Below are positions 1 through 9,300 of a stretch of 64,000 nucleotides of DNA, in pieces. The notes beneath the pieces are model-generated. The model was not told the origin of the DNA. It saw nothing but the letters and a program-made list of their open reading frames with translations, and ran no database searches. Source of the stretch: Flavobacteriales bacterium (GTDB lineage Bacteria > Bacteroidota > Bacteroidia > Flavobacteriales_F > PHOS-HE28); the NCBI GenBank assembly GCA_020635715.1, contig JACJZG010000010.1, positions 62,001 to 126,000 of the forward strand. Direction: 5' to 3'. Positions within the stretch are counted from its first letter, which is position 1; every line of letters starts with the position of its first letter. The position numbers were made by a program, and so were the translations under genes.

Positions 1-309
1 ATCCCCTTGGATGTTCACCACGGCATCGAAGCGATCGGCACCGACCAGGGTGAGCGCCTCATGGCAGCGGTCCGTGCCGCTCGGGTGCCCGGCACGGGTC
101 ATCACCGCTCGCCCACCTACCGCGACCACATGATCGAAGATGCGCTGGTCATCCGTGGCCACCACCACCTCGCTGAGCTTATCAGCCAGGGATGCCCGCT
201 CCAGCACGCGTTGCACCATGGTCTTGCCACCGATGTCGGCCAGAGGCTTGCCCGGAAGACGTGTGCTCGCATGGCGGGCCGGGATCACACCGAGGATGCG
301 CAGGCTCAT
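1..309 (-). CDS. kdsB: 3-deoxy-manno-octulosonate cytidylyltransferase (CMP-KDO synthetase), 5' part only
   Basis: Minus-strand translation from the ATG at 309 gives MSLRILGVIPARHASTRLPG, the nucleotidyltransferase N-terminus typical of KdsB. It is followed by KPLADIGGKTMVQRV, VVVATDD and the SGTDRCHEA and VNIQGD motifs. The enzyme activates KDO with CTP for lipopolysaccharide inner-core synthesis in the cytoplasm. Only about 103 of the usual ~250 residues lie in the window; the gene runs off the left edge without an internal stop. It starts 4 nt after the stop of the TonB-dependent receptor gene, so the two are probably cotranscribed. The family assignment is strong; only the 3' end is unseen. 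Confidence 0.93.
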   Translation of the reverse strand, partial: MSLRILGVIPARHASTRLPGKPLADIGGKTMVQRVLERASLADKLSEVVVATDDQRIFDHVVAVGGRAVMTRAGHPSGTDRCHEALTLVGADRFDAVVNIQGD

Positions 310-313
310 GGGG

Positions 314-2707
314 TCAGATGATCAGGCTGAGCTGCACCTGCATGCTGCGTGGAGCTTCCACCGAGAGCGGCCTGAGCGAATAGGTGCGATTGGTAAGGTT
401 GTTCACGATGAACGCAGCTCGAAGCCCTTGGGTGAGGTCCACTCCCGCACGTGCATCCACGATCAGGTCGCCGGTCCGATGCGCCTCCATCCAGGCGCGC
501 ACGCCCGTCTCCAACAGCCCATTGTCATCCAGGTCGATGAAAGCCTTGTCGATGTTGCGCACATGGCTGTTGTAGCGCACACTTCCGCCCAGGAAGACCC
601 GTTCATACTGCGCCTGCAGGTCGAAGCGGAACAGCTGCTGGATCCTGAACTTCAGGATGTGGTCCGTGGTGTCGAAGCTGGAATTGAGGTAGGTGCTCGG
701 GGGGAAGCTGCTGGCCGGGTTGGGCGATACCGCATACTGTTCAGATGGCGTGGTACTGATGGGAAGGGTCCGTGTATAGCCCATCAAGGTGGTGAACTCC
801 ACCGCGCCGATGTTCCCCTTGCCGGCCATTTCAAGCTCGTAGCCCGTAACGCGCGCCCCGCCGGTGTTCACGCTCATGAAGCCAAGGCCGAAGAGGTTGC
901 CGAAGTTGTATGGCGGCAGACCCCACTGTCCGAACGTGAACTCCACGAACTGCTCGAAGTCCTGCTGGAAGAGCACCGCATCGACGTAGCCCATGAACCC
1001 GCCCACCTTGAAGCCCTGCTTCACCCCGCCTTCCAGGTTCCAGCTCTTCTCCGGCTTGAGGTCCGGGTTCGGATAGATGATCAACGACCCCACGCTTGTG
1101 GAAATGAAGCGTTCGCCGATGGTGGGGAAGCGGAAGCCCTGTCCGTAGCTCGCCCGCAGGTAGGTGGCGCGCAGGACCTGGTATGTGGCACCCGCGCGGA
1201 ACACCGGTTGTTCCGCCTCCAGACCGTCCACCTCGAATCGCTCGTAGCGCACTCCAGCGCTCAAGGCCACCTTCTCGAACAGTTTCTTGTCCAGCTGGAG
1301 GTAGGCGGCGGTGTTCAGCGCTTCATTGGCGCCATCGCCATCCGCATTGCCCGCATAGAGCTCGGCCGTGGAGCGCACCCTTCGCCAGAGCACCCCGGCC
1401 GTGGCCACCGTCTCCCCGAAGAAGCGGAAGCGCTGCTGCACCTGGTACTCCGCATGCATGGTGGTGTTGCTGTTGCCTTGACCGTTGTCGTTGTCGAACT
1501 CCTGCCGGTGCATGCGTGTGCGCAACGTGTGGCGCGTACCCTGCTGGGACAGGTAGTCGACGAAGGGATCCACGTAGTACTGCGTGCCACGCGTACGGGT
1601 CACGGTGCCGGGCTTGGGCCGGTAAAGTCCATCGGTGATGTCGTTCCAGATGAAGACGCTCGTGCTGCGGCTCTTCATGGCGTTCGCGTTGATGCCGTAG
1701 CTCAAGCCCTTCACCTTGCCATTGCGCCAACGCGTGCCCACGTTGAACCGGATGCGGTTGTCGTAGCCACCCGGTCCGGTGCGCAGCGGATCAGCCGCGA
1801 TGGTGTCCGGCGGGAGGGGCTCCGGCCCGATGTAGCCATTGTCCGAGAAGGCATTGCCCCCGAGCACCAGGTCGAACTTCCCGATGCGGCGTGCATGGCT
1901 GAAGCTGGCGCCGGAGATGCCCGGGCTATTGTCACCCCACCACCGGGCAGAGGCATTGGCCGGTGCGTCATAGATGCCTGAGAAGACCGTGGCCTTCGTA
2001 CTCGGCGTCTCCCGCGGAAAGGCCGTGCGCACGTTGATCACACCACTAAGTGCCGCACTGCCATAGAGCACACTGCTAGCACCCTTGATCACCTCCACCT
2101 GCTCCAGGTTCTCGATCGGCAGGAAGCTCCAGTTCGGCCGTCCGATGTCGCCGCTCAGGATCGGCACGCCATCCACCAGCACCTGCACACGGCTGCCGGC
2201 ACCATAGCTGAACCCGCTGCCGGCGCGGATCTGCGGCTCCTCATCCACGATCACCACACCGGGCACCTGATCAAGGGCATCGCTCAACGAAACGATGTTC
2301 TTGTTGCGGATGAGGTCCGGCTTGATCACGCTCAACGACTGCGTCACTTCCCCAACGCGCTGCTCGAACTTGCCTGCGCTGATCACCACCATGTCCAGCT
2401 GCATGGCCGATGGGCTCATCCGCACGTCGTTCGTCACGGAGGCGGCGACCGGAAGGGTTAGGGCCCGCGTGACGGTAACATAACCCACGAACGAGTACGT
2501 GATGGTCTGCGGACCGATGGGCAGGGAGAACGAATAGTCACCGTTCACATCGGTGGCGCCACCCTTGCCCGGGGCATAGGTCACGTTCACCCCGATGAGC
2601 GGTTCGCCGCTCCGTTCATCGGTCACCTTCCCCTTCAACACCACATCCTGAGCGTGGGAGCAGAGCGCTCCGGCCAGGGCGCACAGCGCGACGATCGACC
2701 TCATCAT
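314..2707 (-). CDS. TonB-dependent outer membrane receptor
   Basis: 797 aa. A signal peptide (ending near SHAQ, residue 20) is followed by a carboxypeptidase-regulatory-like domain at about 22-105 (GKVTDERSGEPLIGVNV, GDYSFSLPIG). A plug domain follows at about 115-230 (SLSDALDQVPGVVI, VLVDGVPILSGD, IEVIKG-type motif VEVIKGASSVLYGSAALSG), and then a long beta-barrel. The order matches Bacteroidota TonB-dependent receptors that import siderophores, cobalamin or other ligands using TonB energy. No SusD partner is adjacent and the ligand cannot be told from sequence. Two ATG codons in tandem (2707 and 2704) are possible starts. A -7-like element TACATTTA lies at 2777-2770 on the same strand. It lies 4 nt upstream of kdsB, probably in one transcript. 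Confidence 0.93.
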   Translation of the reverse strand: MMRSIVALCALAGALCSHAQDVVLKGKVTDERSGEPLIGVNVTYAPGKGGATDVNGDYSFSLPIGPQTITYSFVGYVTVTRALTLPVAASVTNDVRMSPSAMQLDMVVISAGKFEQRVGEVTQSLSVIKPDLIRNKNIVSLSDALDQVPGVVIVDEEPQIRAGSGFSYGAGSRVQVLVDGVPILSGDIGRPNWSFLPIENLEQVEVIKGASSVLYGSAALSGVINVRTAFPRETPSTKATVFSGIYDAPANASARWWGDNSPGISGASFSHARRIGKFDLVLGGNAFSDNGYIGPEPLPPDTIAADPLRTGPGGYDNRIRFNVGTRWRNGKVKGLSYGINANAMKSRSTSVFIWNDITDGLYRPKPGTVTRTRGTQYYVDPFVDYLSQQGTRHTLRTRMHRQEFDNDNGQGNSNTTMHAEYQVQQRFRFFGETVATAGVLWRRVRSTAELYAGNADGDGANEALNTAAYLQLDKKLFEKVALSAGVRYERFEVDGLEAEQPVFRAGATYQVLRATYLRASYGQGFRFPTIGERFISTSVGSLIIYPNPDLKPEKSWNLEGGVKQGFKVGGFMGYVDAVLFQQDFEQFVEFTFGQWGLPPYNFGNLFGLGFMSVNTGGARVTGYELEMAGKGNIGAVEFTTLMGYTRTLPISTTPSEQYAVSPNPASSFPPSTYLNSSFDTTDHILKFRIQQLFRFDLQAQYERVFLGGSVRYNSHVRNIDKAFIDLDDNGLLETGVRAWMEAHRTGDLIVDARAGVDLTQGLRAAFIVNNLTNRTYSLRPLSVEAPRSMQVQLSLII

Positions 2708-2715
2708 GCGGCAGC

Positions 2716-2723
2716 TACATTTG
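2716..2723 (+). promoter_or_regulatory. Putative -7 promoter element for dprA
   Basis: TACATTTG is an exact match to the Bacteroidota -7 consensus TAnnTTTG. It would place the transcription start near 2728-2732, which argues against a dprA start upstream of that and in favour of the starts at 2763 or 2799. Confidence 0.5.
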
Positions 2724-2769
2724 TGGGAACACCGCCGGTCCTCACGGGCAGGTCCGTCGGCGATGCGGC

Positions 2770-2777
2770 TAAATGTA
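2770..2777 (-). promoter_or_regulatory. Putative -7 promoter element for the TonB-dependent receptor
   Basis: Reading the minus strand, TACATTTA (one mismatch to the Bacteroidota -7 consensus TAnnTTTG) lies 62 nt before the receptor ATG. It faces away from the dprA -7 element at 2716-2723, so the two promoters are divergent and overlap. No convincing -33 TTG was found, so this is motif-based only. Confidence 0.4.
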
Positions 2778-2798
2778 GCGAAAGGGCGAAACGCGCAC

Positions 2799-3905
2799 GT
2801 GGAGGATCAGCAGTGGATATACCGCATCGCACTATCCATGCTCAAGGGCATCGGGCCGGTGAACGCGCGCAACCTGGTGGCCTATTGCGGTGGGGTGGAA
2901 CCCATCTTCTCGGACCGCAAGCTGAAGAACACCCTGGCCAAAGTGCCCGGTATAGGTCCGAAGTTGATCGCCAGCATCACGGATAAGAAGGTGCTAGCCG
3001 CAGCTGAAAAGGAGCTGGCGTACGTGCGGAAGCACAAGCTGCGGATGCACTTCTACCTGGACCCCGACTTCCCTCGCCGCTTGAAACAGGCAGAGGACGC
3101 ACCGGTGATCCTCTTCGCGGACGGCCATGCCGACCTCGACGCGGAGCACATGGTGAGCATCGTAGGCACCCGCACGCCGACCGAGGAGGGCAAGCGCCTG
3201 TGCGTGGAGCTCGTCCAGGGCCTCAAGGAATGCAACGCGACCATCGTCAGTGGTCTCGCTTATGGCATCGACATCGTTGCCCATCGCCATGCTTTGAAGA
3301 ACGGCCTGCCGACCATCGGCTGTGTGGCGCACGGGTTGGACAAGCTCTATCCCGGCGACCATGCGAGTACCGCCAAGGAGATGGTGAAGCACGGGGCTCT
3401 GGTGAGCGAACTCCCCAGCGGATCACCCTTCGCGCCCGGCAACTTCCCGGCGCGCAACCGCGTGATCGCGGGTCTGAGCGATTGCACCATTGTGGTGGAG
3501 AGCGGCCCCAAGGGTGGGAGCTTGATCACGGCTGATATCGCGGGCAGCTATGACCGTGAGGTCTTCGCCTTCCCCGGCCGGCCCATCGACCCGCGCAGCG
3601 AGGGCTGCAACAAGTTGATCCAGCAGAACAAGGCCGCGCTCATCACCAACGCACAGGATGTGATCACGATGATGGAGTGGATGCCGAAGAAGAAGAAGGC
3701 GCCGGTGCAAGCTGCACTCTTCTCCGAACTGATGCCGGATGAGCAGACCCTGGTGGACATCATCAAGGCACAAGGCAGCGCCCATATCGACGACCTCTGC
3801 GTGCGAAGCAAGTGGGCACAGGGCAAGGTGGCCGGGCTCCTGTTGAACATGGAATTCAACGGGGTGGTGCGCAGCCTGCCGGGGAAGGTGTATCAGTTGA
3901 ATTGA
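2799..3905 (+). CDS. dprA: DNA-processing protein DprA
   Basis: About 368 aa from the GTG at 2799. An N-terminal helix-hairpin-helix-like region (SMLKGIGPVNARNLV, VPGIGPKLI) precedes the Rossmann-like DprA core. The core shows SGLAYGIDIVAHRHAL, GCVAHGLDKLYPGDH, SELPSGSPFAPGNFPARNR, SGPKGGSLITADIA and FAFPGRPIDPRSEGCNKLI. A C-terminal winged helix follows. DprA loads RecA onto incoming single-stranded DNA during transformation. The GTG start gives VEDQQWIYRIALSML, the usual DprA N-terminus; an in-frame ATG at 2763 would add 12 atypical residues. The gene is divergent from the TonB receptor and followed by a convergent T9SS cargo gene 11 nt away. Confidence 0.95.
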   Translation: MEDQQWIYRIALSMLKGIGPVNARNLVAYCGGVEPIFSDRKLKNTLAKVPGIGPKLIASITDKKVLAAAEKELAYVRKHKLRMHFYLDPDFPRRLKQAEDAPVILFADGHADLDAEHMVSIVGTRTPTEEGKRLCVELVQGLKECNATIVSGLAYGIDIVAHRHALKNGLPTIGCVAHGLDKLYPGDHASTAKEMVKHGALVSELPSGSPFAPGNFPARNRVIAGLSDCTIVVESGPKGGSLITADIAGSYDREVFAFPGRPIDPRSEGCNKLIQQNKAALITNAQDVITMMEWMPKKKKAPVQAALFSELMPDEQTLVDIIKAQGSAHIDDLCVRSKWAQGKVAGLLLNMEFNGVVRSLPGKVYQLN

Positions 3906-3916
3906 GGGGCACCTAC

Positions 3917-4834
3917 CTAATGCACGACTTGAAAGGTCGTTCGGCCAACGATCCGATGTTCGTCTGTCACGATGAAATGGTACGTGCCGGAAACGAGGCC
4001 GCTCACATCAAGTTTGATCATATTCCGATCTGTCACTTGATGCTCGATACGTACCGGACGCCCAAGCTGGTCCATGAGCGATTGACCGCGCCCCCTGTAC
4101 AATGCATGAGGAGGCTCAACCCACAGTTCCTCGCCAGCTGGATTAGGGAATGACCGGAGTTGTTCATCAAGGCCCGTCCTGACAGGAACCCAAAGTGGCA
4201 GTTCACAAGGCTCACCGAGCGCTGCTTGATACGCAAGCTCAGGATCCGAGTAACATCTGAGACTGCTTAACCCCGGAGCAGTGCTAAACGAATAAGACGG
4301 TTCGATGAAATACTTGAGCAAGCCAATTCGTTCCACCAGCGTGTCCCAGCCCAAAATCCAATCACCCTTTTCACTGTGAGCTCGGACCTCCACAGCACTC
4401 CATCGGAGGTCGGATCCATCCACGATCGCAGTTCCAGTATCCGTCACATCATACCAGATATCGTCCCGGAAGGGGATATTCCAATGATCCCCAGGGTTCG
4501 CATCGAACACGAACAGGGTATCCACCTGCCCGCTTTGAACCAACAGGACAAGGCCATTCTCGTATGTTGACATGAACGGAGGTAGCTCCTGAGCATAGTC
4601 GAATTGGCCGGGAATGTTCCAAGCATTGATCCTTGTTTCGAATCGCTGGCATACCATGCCATTGATGACCGTATCACCGGAATGCACAGTATAGGAATAG
4701 CCAATGGTCCCCGAACCGTCGTTGTAATCATGCCACCATTCTTCACCAGTGAACGGACACCACGTTTGGGCATAGGCTCCAGAGAGCAGAGCACAGGTGA
4801 ACAATAGCGCCAATAAGCGTATTCGTGCATTCAT
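3917..4834 (-). CDS. T9SS-sorted secreted protein of unknown function
   Basis: 305 aa from the ATG at 4834. The signal peptide ends at GAYAQ. The middle part, with motifs such as GYSYTVHSGDTVINGMVC and DANPGDHWNIP, resembles many Bacteroidota exported proteins of unknown role. The last ~75 residues form a T9SS type A-like sorting domain (LRSFPNPAGEELWVEP, LDVSGLVSGTYHFIV). I do not recognise a catalytic domain. The start forms an ATGA overlap with the stop of the delta-60 repeat gene, so translation is probably coupled. It is the last gene of the three-gene cargo operon. Base composition is lower in GC than the flanking housekeeping genes, like the rest of this operon. Confidence 0.85.
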   Translation of the reverse strand: MNARIRLLALLFTCALLSGAYAQTWCPFTGEEWWHDYNDGSGTIGYSYTVHSGDTVINGMVCQRFETRINAWNIPGQFDYAQELPPFMSTYENGLVLLVQSGQVDTLFVFDANPGDHWNIPFRDDIWYDVTDTGTAIVDGSDLRWSAVEVRAHSEKGDWILGWDTLVERIGLLKYFIEPSYSFSTAPGLSSLRCYSDPELAYQAALGEPCELPLWVPVRTGLDEQLRSFPNPAGEELWVEPPHALYRGRGQSLMDQLGRPVRIEHQVTDRNMIKLDVSGLVSGTYHFIVTDEHRIVGRTTFQVVH

Positions 4835-6312
4835 TGCTTTACCCATTTCGTGTAGATCCGCTCGCCGGAATGCAAGACGGTGTTGAGCACATAGATGCCA
4901 CCTGCGAGGTGCGAAGTATTGATGGTCGTTACATCCCGTGCAAGCGTTCCTTGTACAACAAGCTTCCCACCTGCGTCGCGCAGCTCGAAGGTACCCTGAC
5001 TTCCATCCTGATCACCAAACGAAAGACGGTCCGACCCCGGGTTCGGCCAAACCGTCAATGGGCTGCATTCAGGAACAGGCTCATCAACACCCACCCCCGG
5101 CATGAACACCCGTGACATCAAGCACTGGCGTGGGTGCAGCCCAATGGCATCGATGAAACCCTTGTACTCACCGAACAGGTAACAATCGCCATTGGAAAGG
5201 CACTCGAAACCGAACAGTTGAGCATAAGGCCCACCGCCAGGAGTGTACGCTTCAGGAACAAGCCCCCCGTCAGCCCAACAATCAAGCAGGTTGCCTAGGG
5301 TATCGATGCAGGCGATGCAACTCCGCATCTGTCCGTCGATCCGGTCGAACATCCCGCCCACCACGATACGGCCATCCCCAAGCGGTGTAAGCACGTTCAC
5401 CCCGCTTGCCATTGCACTCCACGGTCCTGTTCCGGTCCGGTAATCAACGAAGTTGTTGAAGCTCGGGTCCAGGGAGCCATCCGGGAAAATGCGGACCACC
5501 TTCAAGGTGTCCTCGGTGTCGTTCATCCAGAACCGGCCACCCAGGATCAATTTGCCATCGGGTTGTTCCAGCACCACGCCGATAGTTCCCTTCCACGCAG
5601 GGAAATAGAACGACGGGTCGCGGGAACCATCTGCATTGATCCGGGCCACCGGGCCGGAGAATTCGCCATCGTAGGTGCTAAAAGTGCCATTTGCCAGGAA
5701 CTGCCCGTTGTTGAGCGGTTCCAAGGTGTGTACCACACGACTGGTGCCAGGGCCAACCTTGCGCGCGGCGAAGTTCGGATCCGGCAGGCCCCACTCGTCC
5801 ACCTTGATCAATCCGTATTCAATCTGCCCCTCCTCTTCCAGTTTGAAAGCCCCCCCCACCAGAACAGAGCGGTCCTCGAATACGCGCCAATCCATTACGT
5901 CGTACCAAGGCAAGCTGGGATAGCCAAAAGTCCAATCGCGATTCCCATCGCTATTGATACGCCTGTACCAATAGAAATATTGGCCATTCGTCATTTCAGT
6001 GATCTTCCCGGACGCTGCGCTGGTGAACGGTGATTCGATATAGGCACCGGTATTGTCAATGAGTAGAACACCACCCCCGCTCGCTGCCCACGGATAGAGC
6101 ACCTTCTGTAGTCGGTTACCCGTCGTGATGATGGTGCCATCATCCCGCAATGACACATCTACAACTTCAAATCCCTCACCGAATTGTTCGATGAGTTCCG
6201 GTGTCACACAATACTCGAAGCTTGGGTCGATGGTGAGCGGGGTCTGCGCCCCAGCGCACATGGCCACCAAATTGGTAGCCATGTGCAGGGCGATATTCCG
6301 CACGATCCTCAT
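4831..6312 (-). CDS. Delta-60 repeat (beta-propeller-like) T9SS cargo protein
   Basis: 493 aa. After a short signal peptide (MCAGAQ), the protein carries repeated units of the delta-60 type, e.g. LEQPDGKLILGGRF, RIFPDGSLDPSFNNF, RINADGSRDPSFYF and LGDGRIVVGGMFDRIDG. These build a propeller-like extracellular domain. The C-terminus is a T9SS sorting domain (LTVWPNPGSDRLSF ... LAGGIYVLNTV). No enzymatic residues are evident. It is the middle gene of a three-gene operon and overlaps both neighbours by ATGA (6312-6309 upstream, 4834-4831 downstream). Function is unknown; surface binding is an inference. Confidence 0.88.
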   Translation of the reverse strand: MRIVRNIALHMATNLVAMCAGAQTPLTIDPSFEYCVTPELIEQFGEGFEVVDVSLRDDGTIITTGNRLQKVLYPWAASGGGVLLIDNTGAYIESPFTSAASGKITEMTNGQYFYWYRRINSDGNRDWTFGYPSLPWYDVMDWRVFEDRSVLVGGAFKLEEEGQIEYGLIKVDEWGLPDPNFAARKVGPGTSRVVHTLEPLNNGQFLANGTFSTYDGEFSGPVARINADGSRDPSFYFPAWKGTIGVVLEQPDGKLILGGRFWMNDTEDTLKVVRIFPDGSLDPSFNNFVDYRTGTGPWSAMASGVNVLTPLGDGRIVVGGMFDRIDGQMRSCIACIDTLGNLLDCWADGGLVPEAYTPGGGPYAQLFGFECLSNGDCYLFGEYKGFIDAIGLHPRQCLMSRVFMPGVGVDEPVPECSPLTVWPNPGSDRLSFGDQDGSQGTFELRDAGGKLVVQGTLARDVTTINTSHLAGGIYVLNTVLHSGERIYTKWVKQ

Positions 6313-9300
6313 TGGGCGGGTTGAACGACCAGACGCTCGATGGCGATCCGTTCGCTCGCTTGGAACAGTTCCACACTATACACACCGGCCGGTACCAACC
6401 GGGTATCCCACAGCAACTGGCCCTGGCGTGCAGTGGCTCCGAGTACGGCCACCTCTTTGCCCTGTGCATCGCTGATCCGGACCAGAGCGCCTAAAGGTTC
6501 TTTACCGAGATCGTACCGGAAAGTCGCCCAAGACGTGACCGGATTGGGCATCACCATCAACGTCCGATCTTCAGCCGTTGTGTTCGTTGGCTTTCGGGGT
6601 CGGAGTGATTTGTTGCCACCACTAACACCATTCCCGTGTGGCAGGCAGATCTGATAACCGAAGCAAAGCACATTCCTCACCCAGGTGCCAGGTATGTCGG
6701 TCGAAGTAGTGGCGAAGGCCGTCCAAGCGGACACTTCTGCTGGGCTCAACTGCATGATGCTCCGCCCCTCGTTAGCAAGACCTTGCAATTGATCGATGTA
6801 CCAGACCGTCCGGTCGCGTTCGGTCTCCCGCTGCTCTTTCATGGTGTAGCGGTCCGCCAATCCCTGTAGGATCGCCTTTGCTTGAGTGAATTGCTCCATG
6901 CGCAAGTGCATTTCCACTTCGGCGTATCGGGCGCCATAGTTGGGCATCGCATTCCATTGGGCCAACATGGCGTCCAACGGAATGGTCTCCTCATCAGCTC
7001 GGTAGGACGCCTGTAAAACATCAGAGGCGGTGGCCATATCCGCGTGATGCTGTCCTAACTGTGCTTCCAGTTCCATGCGGAACGTCCGTTCGTCCCACGA
7101 GCCAGCGATCAGCTCGATCATATAGCTCGGTAAGGGACTCGGCGCATCGTATTCGGCCCATTTAATGAAGCCCTCCTTCTTGGTCGCCTCCGGGTTGGCC
7201 AGGCAGACCTCCAAGACCATAGCCTGTGGCATGATGTTCTTCTTCATCATCTCCATCAGTGCTGTTGTGCTCAAATAGGGGCTTTTGCTCATCAAATAGT
7301 CGCGCAGGTCCCAAGCGTCCTGCGGCCAACTGGCTTGGACTTCGGCCACCACCGCGTCCGTACTGCCACCATCTAACATGCTATTGAAGACGTAGCTCGT
7401 ATTGATATACGCTGCCTTGGCCAGGTTGAATTCATCCTGGACCACACCGGTCAATTCGCTTGTAAGCCGAACCTCCTTCCCATCGAGTCGACTCGGGCAT
7501 CCGTTCTCGTGATCCGTGTAAGTGGGAACTAGCCATCCAGGTGTTACATAAAGAGGTTCTTGAATGCCTCCGTTATGCCAATAATTGATCACCCAATCTG
7601 TCTCGTTCTTATAGTCACGCTCGCCGCCCTGTTGGTCGAAGGTATTGCCGGCAGGGGCCGTCTTACTGCCCTGTTGCGTCCGGATACTATGGTCCCAGGT
7701 CTCTCCATCATCCTTCCGGATCCAGAAGTCCTGGTCATTCCCATCGTTCTCGTTGCAGAGGAACTGATGGCCCACAGATGAGGCCTGGGTCCAGTCGATG
7801 CAATTCCCTTCACCAATGTACCCGTTGTTCAAATTCCGCGCTGTGTTCTTGTACACTTCCGTGCTGTTCGAACCGCTGTTCTCGATAACGATGCCGTCCA
7901 CACCCTGAGCCAAGACGTTGTTCGCACGATCGAACTCATTCTCTTCGATCCGGAAGCCATGACTCTTTTGAGTAGAAATCCCCCTATGGTGAGGTTCTTG
8001 AAAGCTACCGTCTGCCTCCCCGACCAGTTCTACGTCCCGGTCACCGATGATGAAATTGTTCCTATTCGCAGTGAAGCCCGGCAGGCCTTCGGCATAGATG
8101 CCCACGACATTATTGGAGAAATCCAGGCTGCCTGCCGCGAAACCTCTTCCAGAGCCACTATTCCTCGCATCGATACCGTGGCCTAGGCCGATAAAGCTCC
8201 CTCGGTCAAGGTTCTGAGGCGGGCAAGGGGTGCCATACGGCAATGCCACGGTACAATTCGCCCCCACGGAATAGTTCGCATCGATACTGAAGATGCCTTC
8301 CCCGAGTTGCCAACTATTCGGGCCGGTGGTTTGTGCATTCTCGAAGTTGCACGCCCGGAACACGATGCCATCCACACCCCACATGGTCACATGGGCCTCG
8401 AAGTCGTGCCCACCGCGGTAGTCGTCATCCACTTTGAACTCGGCGTATGTGAAGGAACTATGGTTGGGGCGAAGCAAGCTGGGGTTACCCGGCTGGAAGT
8501 TCTGATACTTCATGAACTCCACGGATCGCCGACAGTTCAGGAAAAGGGCTCCAGGTTCTTCATGGTTGCCCTTCACCTGCACGACACCGCCCATGCTGTT
8601 CCAGTCCTGGGGCTTCCAGAGTCGGATCGCCTCCCGTGCATGTTCGATCGTCGCGCCGTTCTTCAAGACCACCAACCCTTGATATGTCGGATGATCGATC
8701 GGGTATTGGTGCTGATTGGAGGTGCCCCAGACTTCGATGCCCGACCATTGTTCATTGCAGAGGTTTGTAAAATGACCTTCGTCCACGATAAGACGAGCTC
8801 CAGGCATGACGACAACCTTGCCCCCGTATGGCATATGCACCCTACACTTCACTGTGAGCGTCGATCCGGAGTCGATGATCAGATCCCCTTTCAGTTTCTT
8901 GCTGTCTTGCCAAACAACATCGGTCGCGTCGACAGTGATAGTCTCTTCGGGATGGTAGGTGCAATGGTCTCGAAGTACCGTTCTATGGATGGATTTGTTC
9001 GGCGCATTCCCATCCAGGTAATAGTGCATGATTCCCATTTGACACTCAGAAAGACCAGCGCTTGCATTTGACCAACCTGAATTATAAACATCCATATAGT
9101 TGTTAGATGTTGCTACGGGAGGACACGATCCTCCTACCACCGCATCGTTGTCCGTACAAGTATCACAACTGCCCAGATAGTTATGTCGTAGACCCCAAGC
9201 ATGACAGAGCTCGTGGACTAAGTTCTGGGCCGGCCAAGCATAACTTCCGGGCCCTTCCAATGAGTAATTGTCATACCAGCCCCCGACGCGGATCCAACCA

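Noticed and set aside
140..1981. Long plus-strand ORF (613 codons) opposite the TonB-dependent receptor
   Set aside because: Its sequence is rich in His, Arg and Ala, with no motif, and it is antisense to a receptor with clear plug and barrel motifs; typical high-GC shadow frame.
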